Made by a program: the position numbers and the translations under genes. The notes beneath the pieces were generated by a model, which was not told the origin of the DNA, did no database searches, and saw nothing but the letters and a program-made list of their open reading frames with translations. From Nocardioides speluncae (GTDB lineage Bacteria; Actinomycetota; Actinomycetes; Propionibacteriales; Nocardioidaceae): a DNA stretch of 64,000 nucleotides. The DNA is taken from positions 1 through 64,000 of the forward strand of contig NZ_QEOO01000038.1 of the NCBI RefSeq assembly GCF_003121585.1, in the 5' to 3' direction. Below are positions 25,151 to 34,053 of the stretch, piece by piece; the first letter of the stretch is position 1, and the number at the start of each line of letters is the position of its first letter.

Positions 25151-25954
25151 CTAGCGGCGCGCGGTGACGTAGCAGGCGACGGCGGACGCCGCGGCCACGT
25201 TGAGAGAGTCGATTCCGGCAGCCATCGGGATGATCGCCCGGCGGTCCGCGGAACGCTGCCAGTGGGCGCTGAGGCCGGGCCCTTCCGAGCCGAGGACCAG
25301 CGCCACCTTGTCCAGCCCGGCGACCGCCTCCTCGACTGAGACCGCGTCGGAGGCCAAGGTGAGCGCCACGGTCGTGAAGCCGGCCGCCGACAGGGTCGGG
25401 AGCGCGTCGTACCAGTCATCGAGCCGGGTCCACGGCAGCGCGAAGACCGCGCCCATCGCAACCTTGATCGACCGCCGGTACAGCGGATCCGCGCACCTCG
25501 GCGAGAGGAGTACGGCGTCGAACCCCATCGCGGCGCCGCTGCGGAAGATCGCGCCGACGTTGGTGTGGTCGACGATGTCCTCGAGCACCAGCACCGAGTG
25601 GGCGCCGTCGAGAACACTGGCGAGCGAGGGCAGCGGGCGGCGCTCCAAGGAGGCGAGCGCGCCGCGGTGGACGTGGAAGCCGGTGACCTCTTCGGCGAGC
25701 GCCTCGGACACCACGAAGCAGGGAGCGTCGGTGGCGGCCAGCACGTCGGCGAGCCCGTCCAGCCAGCGCTCGGCCATCAGGAACGACCGCGGGGCGAAGC
25801 CGCCCTCGACCGCGCGGCGTACCACCTTCTCGCCCTCGGCCAGGAACAGCCCGTGCTCGCTCTCCAGCCGCTTGCGGAGCTGGACATCGCGCAGGTCGCG
25901 ATAGTCGGCCAGTCGAGGATCCGCGGCCGAGTCGACGGGGACGAGCTCAGCCAC
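25151..25954 (-). CDS. TrmH/SpoU-family RNA 2'-O-methyltransferase
   Basis: Methylates a ribose in rRNA or tRNA using S-adenosylmethionine. 267 residues. After an N-terminal substrate-binding region (RKRLESEHGLFLAEGEKVVR) the SPOUT knot shows VDHTNVGAIFRSGAAMG (motif 1), LGSEGPGLS (motif 2) and MAAGIDSLNVAAASAV (motif 3). These three motifs identify the family; the RNA target is not clear. Its start overlaps the end of the siroheme/precorrin gene by 8 bases. Confidence 0.9.
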   Translation of the reverse strand: MAELVPVDSAADPRLADYRDLRDVQLRKRLESEHGLFLAEGEKVVRRAVEGGFAPRSFLMAERWLDGLADVLAATDAPCFVVSEALAEEVTGFHVHRGALASLERRPLPSLASVLDGAHSVLVLEDIVDHTNVGAIFRSGAAMGFDAVLLSPRCADPLYRRSIKVAMGAVFALPWTRLDDWYDALPTLSAAGFTTVALTLASDAVSVEEAVAGLDKVALVLGSEGPGLSAHWQRSADRRAIIPMAAGIDSLNVAAASAVACYVTARR

Positions 25955-27182
25955 GGCCGAAGTGCTGGGGCCGGGCCACGGCCACGACCTCGCCGATCAC
26001 GATGATCGCCGGCGGCCGCACCTCTTGGGCCACGATGTCGGCGCCGAGCTCGCCGAGGGTGGTCAGCACGGTGCGCTCCTCGGGCATCGTGCCCTCGACC
26101 ACGACAGCGACCGGCGTGTCGGCGGGCCGGCCGCTGTCCACGAGCGCGTCGGCGATGGCCGGCGCGTTCTCGACGGCCATCAGCAGCACCACGGTGCCGC
26201 GCAGCCGACCGACGGCGCGCCAGTCGACCAGCGACTCGGGATGTCCGGGCGGCAGGTGGCCGGAGATCACCGTGAACTCGTGGGCGACGCCGCGGTGGGT
26301 GACCGGGATGCCGGCCCGGGCCGGCACCGAGATCGCCGACGACAGCCCGGGTACGACGGTCACCGCGACGCCCGCCTCGGCGCACGCGATCACCTCTTCG
26401 TAGCCACGGCCGAACACGAAGTTGTCGCCGCCCTTGAACCGCACCACCCGCTTGCCCTCGAGCGCCTTCTCCACGATCACCCGGTTGATGAACTCCTGGG
26501 CGGCGGAGCGGCCGCGCGGCAGCTTCGCGACGTCGATAAGCTCCACGTCCGGGGAGAGCTCGGCGAGCAGCTCGCGGGGGGCGAGCCGGTCGGCGACCAC
26601 CACGTCGGCCGACGCGAGTGCGTGCCGGGCGGCGATGGTGACCAGCTCCGGGTCGCCTGGTCCGCCGCCCACCAGCACCACGCCCGGACTGCGGTCCTGG
26701 GCGTCGCGGGCGGTGATCGAGCCGTCCCGGAGCGCGGTCATGATCTCGTCGCGGACTGCGGCCGACTTCCGCGGCTCGCGGTTGCCGAGTACGGCGACGG
26801 TGACCCCGCCGTGCCGGCCGACGGCGGGCGTCCAAGCCGACGCGTCCCGGGCGTCGTCGCTGCGCACGCAGAAGACCCGGCGCTCCTCGGCGGCGGTGGC
26901 GACAGCCGCATTGGTCTCCGCGTTGTTGGTCGCGGCGATGGCGTACCAGGTGTCGTCGAGGTCGGCCGGCTCGAACTTGCGCGACACCCAGGTCAGCTCG
27001 CTGAGCATCCCCTCCAGCGCGGGCGTGAGCGACGGCGACACCACGACCACGTCGGCACCGCAGGCGATCAGCGCCGGCACCCGCCGCTGCGCGACGTGGC
27101 CGCCTCCCACCACCACCACTCGGCGGCCGGCGAGCCGCAGCCCGGAGGGGTACGGCGGCAGCGAACTCCCGTGAGTGACCAC
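25947..27182 (-). CDS. Bifunctional precorrin-2 dehydrogenase / uroporphyrinogen-III C-methyltransferase
   Basis: Makes precorrin-2 from uroporphyrinogen III and oxidises it towards sirohydrochlorin, feeding siroheme and cobalamin synthesis. 411 residues. The N-terminal half has a NAD-binding fold (VVVVGGGHVAQRRVPALIA), like the CysG/Met8 dehydrogenase. The C-terminal half is the SUMT methyltransferase (LVGGGPGDPELVTIAARH, DVVVADRLA, VVPGLSSAISVPARAGIPVTHRG). GTG at 27182 overlaps the cobT stop as TAGTG, so cobT, this gene and trmH are one operon. Confidence 0.9.
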   Translation of the reverse strand: MVTHGSSLPPYPSGLRLAGRRVVVVGGGHVAQRRVPALIACGADVVVVSPSLTPALEGMLSELTWVSRKFEPADLDDTWYAIAATNNAETNAAVATAAEERRVFCVRSDDARDASAWTPAVGRHGGVTVAVLGNREPRKSAAVRDEIMTALRDGSITARDAQDRSPGVVLVGGGPGDPELVTIAARHALASADVVVADRLAPRELLAELSPDVELIDVAKLPRGRSAAQEFINRVIVEKALEGKRVVRFKGGDNFVFGRGYEEVIACAEAGVAVTVVPGLSSAISVPARAGIPVTHRGVAHEFTVISGHLPPGHPESLVDWRAVGRLRGTVVLLMAVENAPAIADALVDSGRPADTPVAVVVEGTMPEERTVLTTLGELGADIVAQEVRPPAIIVIGEVVAVARPQHFGRG

Positions 27183-28246
27183 TAGGCGTCCTTGTTCGCT
27201 ACGCCAGCCGAGTCGAAGGTGGCCATCTCGGCCAGGATCAGCGCGGCCGAGCGGACCAGCGGGAACGCCAGCGCGGCGCCGCTCCCCTCGCCCAGCCGCA
27301 GCTCCAGGTCGACGAGCGGACGGAGCCCGAGTGCGGCCAGCGCAGCGGCATGCCCGGGCTCGACACTGCGGTGTCCGGCGAAGCAGTAGTTGATCGCCTC
27401 CGGCGCCAGCCGCTGCGCGACCAGTGCGGCGGCACCGGCGATCACTCCGTCGAGGACGACCGGCCGGCGGTGAGCGGCCGCGCCGAGGATCAGCCCGGCG
27501 AGGCCGGCGTGCTCGAGGCCGCCGACCTCGGCGAGAACGTCGATCGGGTCGGCGCCGGGGGCCAGCCGGGCGACTGCCGTGGCCACGACCTTCGTCTTGT
27601 GCACCAGCATCTGGTCGTCGATGCCGGTGCCGCGGCCGGTGACCTGGGCAGCCGGCGTGCCGGTGAGGGCGGCGATCAGGCAGGCCGACGGCGTGGTGTT
27701 GCCGATGCCCATGTCGCCGGTGAGCAGCGCGTCGTAGCCCTCGACGATCAGCCCGCCGGCCACCTGGATGCCGACCCCGATCGCCTGCTCGGCCTCTTCC
27801 CGGGTCATCGCGGGGCCACCCGCGAGGTCGGCAGTGCCGGGGCGGATCTTCCGGGCCAGCACAGTGGCATCGCCCTTCACCGGGGAGGCCACGCCGACGT
27901 CCACGACGTACACGTCGGCACCGGCTGCCCGGGCCAGCACGTTGACCGCGGCGCCGCCGGCCCGGAAGTTCTCGACCATGCCCGCGGTGACCTCCTGCGG
28001 CCACGGCGTCACGCCCTGGGCGAGTACGCCGTGGTCCCCCGCGAAGACGGCGACAGCGGGCCTGGCCGGCACCGGCGCCGGGCATGCCTCGGCGATGCCG
28101 GACAGGGTGATCGACACGTCCTCGAGTACGCCGAGAGCGCCGGCCGGTTTGGTCAGCTGGGCCTGCCGCGCCCGCGCATCGGCCATCGCCTGGTCGTCGA
28201 GGGGACGGATATCGGCGATGGTCTCGGCAATCAGCTCATTGGTCAC
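27182..28246 (-). CDS. cobT: Nicotinate-nucleotide-dimethylbenzimidazole phosphoribosyltransferase
   Basis: Builds the lower-ligand nucleotide of cobalamin. 354 residues from the GTG at 28246. Family features: RPLDDQAMADARARQAQLTK near the start, PAVAVFAGDHGVLAQGVTPW, GDMGIGNTTPSAC and the catalytic LGEGSGAAL near the C-terminus with its glutamate. The start is ambiguous between GTG at 28246 and 28252; the frame stays open further but the extra residues do not match the family. Transcribed with the methyltransferase and trmH. Confidence 0.93.
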   Translation of the reverse strand: MTNELIAETIADIRPLDDQAMADARARQAQLTKPAGALGVLEDVSITLSGIAEACPAPVPARPAVAVFAGDHGVLAQGVTPWPQEVTAGMVENFRAGGAAVNVLARAAGADVYVVDVGVASPVKGDATVLARKIRPGTADLAGGPAMTREEAEQAIGVGIQVAGGLIVEGYDALLTGDMGIGNTTPSACLIAALTGTPAAQVTGRGTGIDDQMLVHKTKVVATAVARLAPGADPIDVLAEVGGLEHAGLAGLILGAAAHRRPVVLDGVIAGAAALVAQRLAPEAINYCFAGHRSVEPGHAAALAALGLRPLVDLELRLGEGSGAALAFPLVRSAALILAEMATFDSAGVANKDA

Positions 28247-28311
28247 CTGCACATTCTGGCCGAGATGGATGACGCGCCGTGCCGCGGCCTGGTCCACGAC
28301 CATCCCTCGGA

Positions 28312-29223
28312 CTACCGCTCCCCCGCGGGGCGACCAGCACTGACGGCGTACGCGCTCGGTGACTGACCGACCTGCTCGGTGAACTCGCGGGTGAAGTGGG
28401 CCTGGTCGAACCAGCCGAGCCGGGCCGCGAGCTCGGCGAGGTCGTCGTACTCCCCCGCGTCGATCAGCGTGACCGCGTCGTGGAGGCGGTAGCGGCGCTG
28501 CACCCACTTCGGCCCGACCCCGACGTAGCGCCGGAAGAGCCGCTGCAGCGAGCGCGGCGCGATCTCGAACCTCTCGCACACGGCGTCGACCGAGATCATT
28601 GTCGGGTCGCCGATCATGCCGGCCACGATCGCCAGCACCCGCTCGTAGCGCGGGTCCGGCTTCGGCAGCCGACGCTCCAGGAACTCGTCGACGATCGCTG
28701 CGCGCTCGGCGTCCTCAGGCTCAGCGAGGACCGCACCCATCAGCGCTGTCGACTCCTCCCCGAAGGCCGCGCGGAGTGGCAGCACCTGATCGGTCCAGGC
28801 GCCGACGTCCTCGCCGGTGAACGCGCCGAACCCTCCTGGCCGGAACTTCACGCCGAACGCGCGCCCCTCGCCGGAGAGGTCGATCCGGAACCGCTTGGTC
28901 GGCACTCCGTGGATCAGCGCCGCCGGCATCTCGACGCCGTAGTGGGGTGTTGTGCCGGACTCGACCGACAGCTGCACGGCCGGATGGGTGACGACCTCGG
29001 AGGTGTACGGCGGCGCGTCACCGAGGTCCCAGCGGACGGTCCAGTAGTTCTCCACCCAGGTATGCAGCCGCGGGCTCACCGGCGGCCTGGCCAGTTCGAC
29101 CACCTCGGCGTGCCGGTCGGGGTGGAGGATCCCGGCCGTCGTGGCGGTCGGCGGGCGACGGGCCTCGGGCGGCAGCGAGCGCAGGCTCAGCCGGCTTGTT
29201 GTCGCATTTCTCCAAGCGCCCAT
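28312..29223 (-). CDS. AraC-family transcriptional regulator
   Basis: 303 residues. The N-terminal sensory part (HTWVENYWTVRWDLGDAPPY, then FGVKFRPGGFGAFTGEDVGAW) is the DUF6597-like region common in AraC proteins of this kind, and the C-terminal 100 residues carry the two-HTH AraC domain (FEIAPRSLQRLFRRYVGVGP, FDQAHFTREFTEQVGQSPSAY). ATG at 29223 is 27 bases from the divergent VOC gene, the most likely target. Confidence 0.88.
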   Translation of the reverse strand: MGAWRNATTSRLSLRSLPPEARRPPTATTAGILHPDRHAEVVELARPPVSPRLHTWVENYWTVRWDLGDAPPYTSEVVTHPAVQLSVESGTTPHYGVEMPAALIHGVPTKRFRIDLSGEGRAFGVKFRPGGFGAFTGEDVGAWTDQVLPLRAAFGEESTALMGAVLAEPEDAERAAIVDEFLERRLPKPDPRYERVLAIVAGMIGDPTMISVDAVCERFEIAPRSLQRLFRRYVGVGPKWVQRRYRLHDAVTLIDAGEYDDLAELAARLGWFDQAHFTREFTEQVGQSPSAYAVSAGRPAGER

Positions 29224-29250
29224 GGCGGCAGCGTAGAGACGATCACCGAC

Positions 29251-29742
29251 ATGACCACTGAACAGGACACCAGCACCCCCGTCGCGCCCGTCCCGGCCGG
29301 CTACACCACGCTCACGCCGTTCTTCGTCTGCGACGGAGCAGCCAAGGCGATCGAGTTCTACATCTCGGTCTTCGGCGCGCGCGAGATCACCCGCAACGAC
29401 GGGCCGGACGGCACCGTCGCCCACTGCGAGCTGGAGCTCGAGACCGGCCGGATGCAGGTCGGCGACCCGGCGCCCGACCACCACCTGGTCGCGCCAACCG
29501 GCGGCGACGACGTCAGCCGCTCCACGGTCTACTACTGCGCCGACGTCGACAGCGTGTACGCCGCGGCGGTCACTGCCGGCGCCAAGGGGTACGGCGACCC
29601 CGAGACCTTCGTGACCGGCGACCGCTACGCCGCCTTCCTCGACCCGTTCGGGCACCGCTGGGCGGTGATGACCAAGGTCGAGGACATCGACCCCGCGGAG
29701 GCTGAGCGCCGGGTCAACGAGTGGCTGGCGAGCCAACCGTAG
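29251..29742 (+). CDS. VOC/PhnB-like glyoxalase-superfamily protein
   Basis: 163 residues of the PhnB/YP_ group of VOC proteins: LTPFFVCDGAAKAIEFYISVFGA, AHCELELETGRMQVGDPAPD, and FLDPFGHRWAVMTKVEDIDP with the usual metal-ligand glutamate and histidine positions. Probably a small metal-dependent enzyme or binding protein of unknown substrate, induced through the divergent AraC gene. The C-terminus overlaps the spacing of the next gene by only 13 bases. Confidence 0.82.
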   Translation: MTTEQDTSTPVAPVPAGYTTLTPFFVCDGAAKAIEFYISVFGAREITRNDGPDGTVAHCELELETGRMQVGDPAPDHHLVAPTGGDDVSRSTVYYCADVDSVYAAAVTAGAKGYGDPETFVTGDRYAAFLDPFGHRWAVMTKVEDIDPAEAERRVNEWLASQP

Positions 29743-29755
29743 GCTTGCGAGGGCC

Positions 29756-30271
29756 ATGATCCTCTCGAAGATCCGCGACCCTCGCCTGGTCACCATCCGA
29801 CGTGGCGGGACGCTGACGGACTCGGACCACTACCTCCTCGCCCTCTGGGCGGCCACCTGCGCCGAGCACGTCCTCGAGATCTTCGAATCCGCCTGCCCCG
29901 AGGACGAGCGGCCACGTCAGGCCATCGAGCAGGCCCGCGCCTGGACGCGCGGCGAGGTCAAGATGATGGAGGCCCGGGCGGCGGGCGGCCACGCCATGGG
30001 TGCCGCGCGGGACCTGCGCGGGGCGCCGCGCCACGCGGCGTACGCCGCCGGCCAGGCCGCGGTGGTCGCCCACGTCGCCGCGCACGAGCTGGGCGCCGCC
30101 GCCTACGCGATCAAGGCCGCTCGGGCCGCAGCAGCGCGAGGCGAAGGCGAGGAAGCTGGCCGACGAGAGTGCCGGTGGCAGCGCGAGCAGCTGCCACCGA
30201 CAATTCGCGACCTGGTGCTGGACGACCAGAGGCTGCGCAACGACCTCTGCTGGTCGGTCTTCGAGTCCTGA
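29756..30271 (+). CDS. Putative immunity-like protein (Imm-5-like helical domain)
   Basis: 171 residues, all helical. The pattern LLALWAATCAEHVLEIFE, then PRQAIEQARAWTRGEVKM and an Ala/His-rich repeat block (AYAAGQAAVVAHVAAHELGA) matches proteins annotated as putative immunity proteins in actinobacteria. No toxin gene lies beside it, so this may be an orphan immunity gene or have another role. ATG at 29756 preceded by GAGGG. The 30-residue C-terminal region is basic (GEEAGRRECRWQREQL). Confidence 0.6.
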   Translation: MILSKIRDPRLVTIRRGGTLTDSDHYLLALWAATCAEHVLEIFESACPEDERPRQAIEQARAWTRGEVKMMEARAAGGHAMGAARDLRGAPRHAAYAAGQAAVVAHVAAHELGAAAYAIKAARAAAARGEGEEAGRRECRWQREQLPPTIRDLVLDDQRLRNDLCWSVFES

Positions 30272-30384
30272 GGTCCCAGGGTCGCAAACCGGCCCGGCGA
30301 CGGTTCGTGACGTGTTAACTTGAGCCGCTCAATCAACGGGGGTGCGCTCGGGTCGCGCCATGACCTCATTCTTGGAGTGGCTCA

Positions 30385-32172
30385 GTGAAGCGCTACCTGG
30401 GCGCCGGTCTTGGCGCCGTACTCATGCTGTCCGGCCTGTCCGGCCTGTCCGGCCTGTCCGGCTTCGCCGCGAAGGCGGCTGAGCCCCACTCGCCTCCGGT
30501 CATCAACTTTGCGGGCGAGATCAGCAGCGGCTCGATCTCCCTCAAGGCGACGTCATCCGCGCCGTACGTCAGGTTCCGGCTGTCGAACTCAGACACCGGA
30601 GGGCCCTACATTCAAGGCTCGCCGGTGGCTGCGGGCGCCGATGGCAAGTTCGCGGACGAGATCCCGTCACGCGGCCTGAACCGCGTCTCGTACGCGACGG
30701 CGATCAACTGTGCGTCCGCCAGCGCCGACTCGTGCAGCACGATCTCCAGTGAGTGGCACCGTGCCGGCCGCTCCGGATCCACCCAACTCTCGCAGACCGA
30801 CAATCCCAAGCAGGTCCATAACCCGGCACTGAGCGATGCGCGCGTGATGGTGCCGGAACTCGGGGACGACGAGACCTGGCTCCTCGTCGGCACCCAGCGC
30901 CAGGCGGCTGTCACCGGCGAGAACACCGTGGACCTCGCGCCGCTGGCTGACGGGGACTACTGGGTGTGGCTCTCGCGCTGCAGTGCGATCAACAGCCAGG
31001 TCTGCGACCGGCCGGAGTGGGTAGACGAGAGCCAACTGCCACGAGTGTCGGTACGCCGTGCCATGCGTCCGTCGCTGCGCGCGGTCGGTGGCGGCGGCCT
31101 CGATGGCTATCTGAACCCGAACGGAGACGGCTTCGCCGACCGGGCCGGCTTCCGTTTCGGCCCCGACCATGCCGTCCCGGTCAGCTCCGGCTCCTGGCGA
31201 GTCGTCAACGGCACCGGCAAGACACTCATCGGGCCGCGTTCCATGACCTCCGGTCAGCGCACCGGCGACGAGCCCATCGTCGTCGACCCGGCCAAGGAGG
31301 GCCTGCGCCTCGCCGACGGCAGCTACCGGATCCGGGTCAGTGTCACCGGCAGCGTCAGCGGAGTCAGCAAGAAGTCGACGCTGGAGCGAGGGATCCGAGT
31401 CCGGAACTCCAGGTCGCTTCTGGGTGTCCGGACCGACCTGTCGACCTTCTACCCGGTCATGGACGACTATCGGGACGAGGTCAGGATCGATCCGAGCTTC
31501 AACATCGGCTATGCCGAGTCGACCGACGTTGTCCGTGCAGACGGCACCGTGGTCCGGCACGGCCGGTATGCCAACGGCTGGTGGGACGGCCGGTCCGACC
31601 GGGGCTTCCTTGTCCGCGAAGGCCGCTACCGGATCGCAGTCGAGATGAAGAGCCCTTCAGGCGAGCGGAAGACGTTCTACACACCGCTGTTCAACCTGTC
31701 CCACAAGCGACTGGTGACCAAGACCTTCCGGAAGACCACAACCGCAAAGGCCAGTCTCCTGCGTAACCAGTCGCAGCGGTGCGGTCGGCTTCGTAGTGAG
31801 CCGACGGGTGCCATCCGCTACCTCAGCAGGCTCTGCCGGCCGTTCATCGGAGAGGGCTCGCGCGCGACCGGCCTCCACCGGGTCCAGCTTCCCTCTGGCG
31901 ACCCGGTCTCAGTGCGCATCGGCACGACCGGCCGGAGCCTCGACAGGTGGCGTGACCACGAGGGCAAGCTGATCAACCTCACCCGGACCGGTGGCCGCGC
32001 GGTATGGACCGAGATCGGGCCCGGTCGGGGCACCTGGTTCACCCACACTATGAGGCCCAGGCACATCTTCCGCCGGGACAGCAAGCTCCGCTGGCTCTTC
32101 GAGACCCATCTCGGCCGGGAGTTCCAGGTGCGGACGTTCAGCGTTGTCTACCGCTACCGCGTTCTGCGGTAG
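30385..32172 (+). CDS. Secreted protein, paralogue of the frameshifted gene at 38.7 kb
   Basis: 595 residues with a signal peptide containing four exact LSG repeats, encoded by four tandem copies of CTGTCCGGC at 30427-30462. The mature part is beta-rich and includes PYVRFRLSNSDTGGPYI, SCSTISSEWHRAG, and repeated GSYRIRVSV and RSLLGVRTDLSTFYPVMDD-type units, ending in ...FQVRTFSVVYRYRVLR. No known domain is recognised. It shares its overall layout and several segments (SxxYLxRLCRP/GSLNYLSN, LHRVQLP/LHRIKLP, YRYR ending) with the gene at 38.7-40.4 kb, so the two are paralogues. Probably a surface or secreted factor of unknown role. GTG start with TTGGAG 8 bases upstream. Confidence 0.75.
   Translation: MKRYLGAGLGAVLMLSGLSGLSGLSGFAAKAAEPHSPPVINFAGEISSGSISLKATSSAPYVRFRLSNSDTGGPYIQGSPVAAGADGKFADEIPSRGLNRVSYATAINCASASADSCSTISSEWHRAGRSGSTQLSQTDNPKQVHNPALSDARVMVPELGDDETWLLVGTQRQAAVTGENTVDLAPLADGDYWVWLSRCSAINSQVCDRPEWVDESQLPRVSVRRAMRPSLRAVGGGGLDGYLNPNGDGFADRAGFRFGPDHAVPVSSGSWRVVNGTGKTLIGPRSMTSGQRTGDEPIVVDPAKEGLRLADGSYRIRVSVTGSVSGVSKKSTLERGIRVRNSRSLLGVRTDLSTFYPVMDDYRDEVRIDPSFNIGYAESTDVVRADGTVVRHGRYANGWWDGRSDRGFLVREGRYRIAVEMKSPSGERKTFYTPLFNLSHKRLVTKTFRKTTTAKASLLRNQSQRCGRLRSEPTGAIRYLSRLCRPFIGEGSRATGLHRVQLPSGDPVSVRIGTTGRSLDRWRDHEGKLINLTRTGGRAVWTEIGPGRGTWFTHTMRPRHIFRRDSKLRWLFETHLGREFQVRTFSVVYRYRVLR
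30427..30462 (+). repeat. Four tandem CTGTCCGGC repeats in a signal-peptide region
   Basis: Four exact 9-base copies encoding LSGLSGLSGLSG inside the signal peptide of the secreted protein. Nine-base repeats keep the frame, so copy number could change by slippage without a stop. Confidence 0.9.
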
Positions 32173-32175
32173 GGC

Positions 32176-32793
32176 TCACGCTTTCAGCAAGTCCTCGAAC
32201 GGCGTCGGTTCGTCGAACTCGTCAGCCAGGGTGCGCGGGCGGGTGGCGATCGGCGCCGCGGTCACCGCGTTGGCGAGCTCGGCGGCGGCGCGTTCGACCC
32301 GGCCGGCCAGCGCGCCATCGGCGGTGTTGCCGAAGTCCTCGGTCGCGGCGTACACGCCGGTCGGGACGGGCAGCGCCTTGAGGTAGTTGAACAGCGGGCG
32401 CAGCGCGTGGTCGAGGACCATCGAGTGCCGCGCGGTGCCGCCGGTGGCGGCCATCAGCACCGGCAGCCCCGCCAGCAGGTCCGGCTCCAGGACGTCGAAG
32501 AAGGTCTTGAACAGCCCCGAGTACGACGCGCTGAAGACCGGCGTGACCGCGATCAGAGCGTCCGCCTGACGGAGCAGCCCGACCGCAGCGGCCAGCTCTC
32601 CTGACGGGAAGCCGGTGACCAGGTTGTCCGCGAGCGGACGGGCCAGCGCCCGCAGCTCGATCACGTCGACCTGGACCTGCTCGCCGCGCGTGCGCAGCGC
32701 GCCTGCCGTCGCTGCGGCCAGCTGGTCGGCCAGGATCCGGGTCGAGGACGGCGTGCTCAGGCCGGCGGTCACGACCACGATTCGGCGGGTCAC
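32176..32793 (-). CDS. NADPH-dependent FMN reductase (LLM-partnered type)
   Basis: 205-residue flavodoxin-fold reductase supplying reduced flavin. Features: VVVTAGLSTPSSTRILADQL for the phosphate loop, DALIAVTPVFSASYSGLFKTFFDVLEPDLLAGLP and GTARHSMVLDHALRPLFNYL. It matches the FMN reductases encoded with a luciferase-like partner (the CE1759-type group). Its GTG overlaps the stop of the monooxygenase (GTGA), so both are translated together. Confidence 0.88.
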   Translation of the reverse strand: MTRRIVVVTAGLSTPSSTRILADQLAAATAGALRTRGEQVQVDVIELRALARPLADNLVTGFPSGELAAAVGLLRQADALIAVTPVFSASYSGLFKTFFDVLEPDLLAGLPVLMAATGGTARHSMVLDHALRPLFNYLKALPVPTGVYAATEDFGNTADGALAGRVERAAAELANAVTAAPIATRPRTLADEFDEPTPFEDLLKA

Positions 32794-33890
32794 TGGTCGG
32801 CTCCCTCGGTGGTCTCGGCCAGCTGGTCTGCTAGGAGCGACTGGTGGGTGGGGGCGTTCGGCACGTGCGCGGGCCGGTCGGCCTCGAAGCCCTTGCGCAG
32901 CTCGGGCAGGATCTCGCCGAGCAGGTCGAGCTGCTCCAGGACCGTCTTCAGCGGCAGCCCGGCGTGGTCGACGAGGAACATCTGGCGCTGGTAGTCGCCG
33001 ACGTACTCGCGGAAGCCGAGGGTCCGCTCGACGACCTGCTGTGGAGAGCCGACAGTGAGCGGGGTCTGGCTCATGAAGTCCTCCAGCGACGGGCCGCCGC
33101 CGTACACCGGGGCGTCGTCGAAGTACGGCCGGAACTCCCGGACCGCGTCCTGGGTGTTGCGCCGCATGAAGATCTGGCCGCCGAGCCCGACGATGGCCTC
33201 GTCAGCGCTGCCGTGCCCGTAGTGCTCGAAGCGGCGACGGTAGAGCCCGACCATCTGCCGGGTGTGCGAGGCCGGCCAGAAGATGTGGTTGGAGAAGAAG
33301 CCGTCGCCGTAGTACGCCGCCTGCTCGGCGATCTCGGGGCTGCGGATCGAGCCGTGCCAGACGAAGGGAGGTACGCCGTCGAGCGGCCGCGGCGTGGAGG
33401 TGAAGCCCTGCAGCGGGGTGCGGTACTTGCCCTCCCAGTCCACGACGTCCTCGCGCCAGAGCCGGCGCAGCAGCGCGTAGTTCTCGATGGCGAGCGGGAT
33501 CCCGTCGCGGATGTCCTTGCCGAACCACGGGTACACCGGCCCGGTGTTGCCGCGGCCGAGCATCAGGTCGACCCGTCCGTCGGAGAGATGCTGCAGGTAG
33601 GCGTAGTCCTGAGCGATCCGGACCGGGTCGTTGGTGGTGATCAGCGTGGTCGCGGTGGACAGGATCAGCCGCTCGGTCTGGGCGGCGATGTTCGCCAGCA
33701 GCACCGGCGGGTTGGCCGGCGCGGCGAACGGCGGGTTGTGGTGCTCACCGGTCGCGAACACGTCCAGCCCGATCTCCTCGGCCTTCTTCGCGATCTCGAC
33801 GGTCGCCTTGATCCGCTCCTGCTCGGTGGGAGCGCGACCCGTGGTCGGGTCGGGCGTCACGTCGCCGACGGTGAAGATCCCGAACTGCAT
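32790..33890 (-). CDS. Flavin-dependent luciferase-like monooxygenase (CE1758 type)
   Basis: 366 residues with the LLM TIM-barrel pattern: VFATGEHHNPPFAAPANPP near the start, RLILSTATTLITTNDPVRIAQ, YLQHLSDGRVDLMLGRGNTG and VGLYRRRFEHYGHG. It pairs with the FMN reductase just downstream. The substrate is unknown. The transcript begins at a promoter carrying a direct symmetry (see the site at 33906). Confidence 0.88.
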   Translation of the reverse strand: MQFGIFTVGDVTPDPTTGRAPTEQERIKATVEIAKKAEEIGLDVFATGEHHNPPFAAPANPPVLLANIAAQTERLILSTATTLITTNDPVRIAQDYAYLQHLSDGRVDLMLGRGNTGPVYPWFGKDIRDGIPLAIENYALLRRLWREDVVDWEGKYRTPLQGFTSTPRPLDGVPPFVWHGSIRSPEIAEQAAYYGDGFFSNHIFWPASHTRQMVGLYRRRFEHYGHGSADEAIVGLGGQIFMRRNTQDAVREFRPYFDDAPVYGGGPSLEDFMSQTPLTVGSPQQVVERTLGFREYVGDYQRQMFLVDHAGLPLKTVLEQLDLLGEILPELRKGFEADRPAHVPNAPTHQSLLADQLAETTEGADQ

Positions 33891-33905
33891 GACTGCCTGC
33901 CTCTT

Positions 33906-33925
33906 GTAGTTGAAATCCTAACTAC
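33906..33925. promoter_or_regulatory. Inverted repeat GTAGTT-N8-AACTAC overlapping a TAGGAT -10 box
   Basis: Six-base inverted arms (33906-33911 and 33920-33925) with an 8-base spacer that on the minus strand contains TAGGAT, a good actinobacterial -10 sequence for the monooxygenase gene starting at 33890. The symmetry could be a repressor site; no neighbouring regulator is evident. Confidence 0.5.
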
Positions 33926-34053
33926 CCCCCGAACAGGCGCGGGATCCAGGCTATTCCCGCCCGCGGATCCCGGCAGATCGAGGGCGTTTGCCTCTGCTGC
34001 CTGGGACGCCGGGACTCCGATCCTCGGATCACCCACTAGCCCAGGAGGACCCC

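Noticed and set aside
26835..28085. Extended start for the precorrin/methyltransferase frame up to 28085
   Set aside because: The extra sequence is antisense/out of frame within cobT; the GTG at 27182 overlaps the cobT stop in the usual way.
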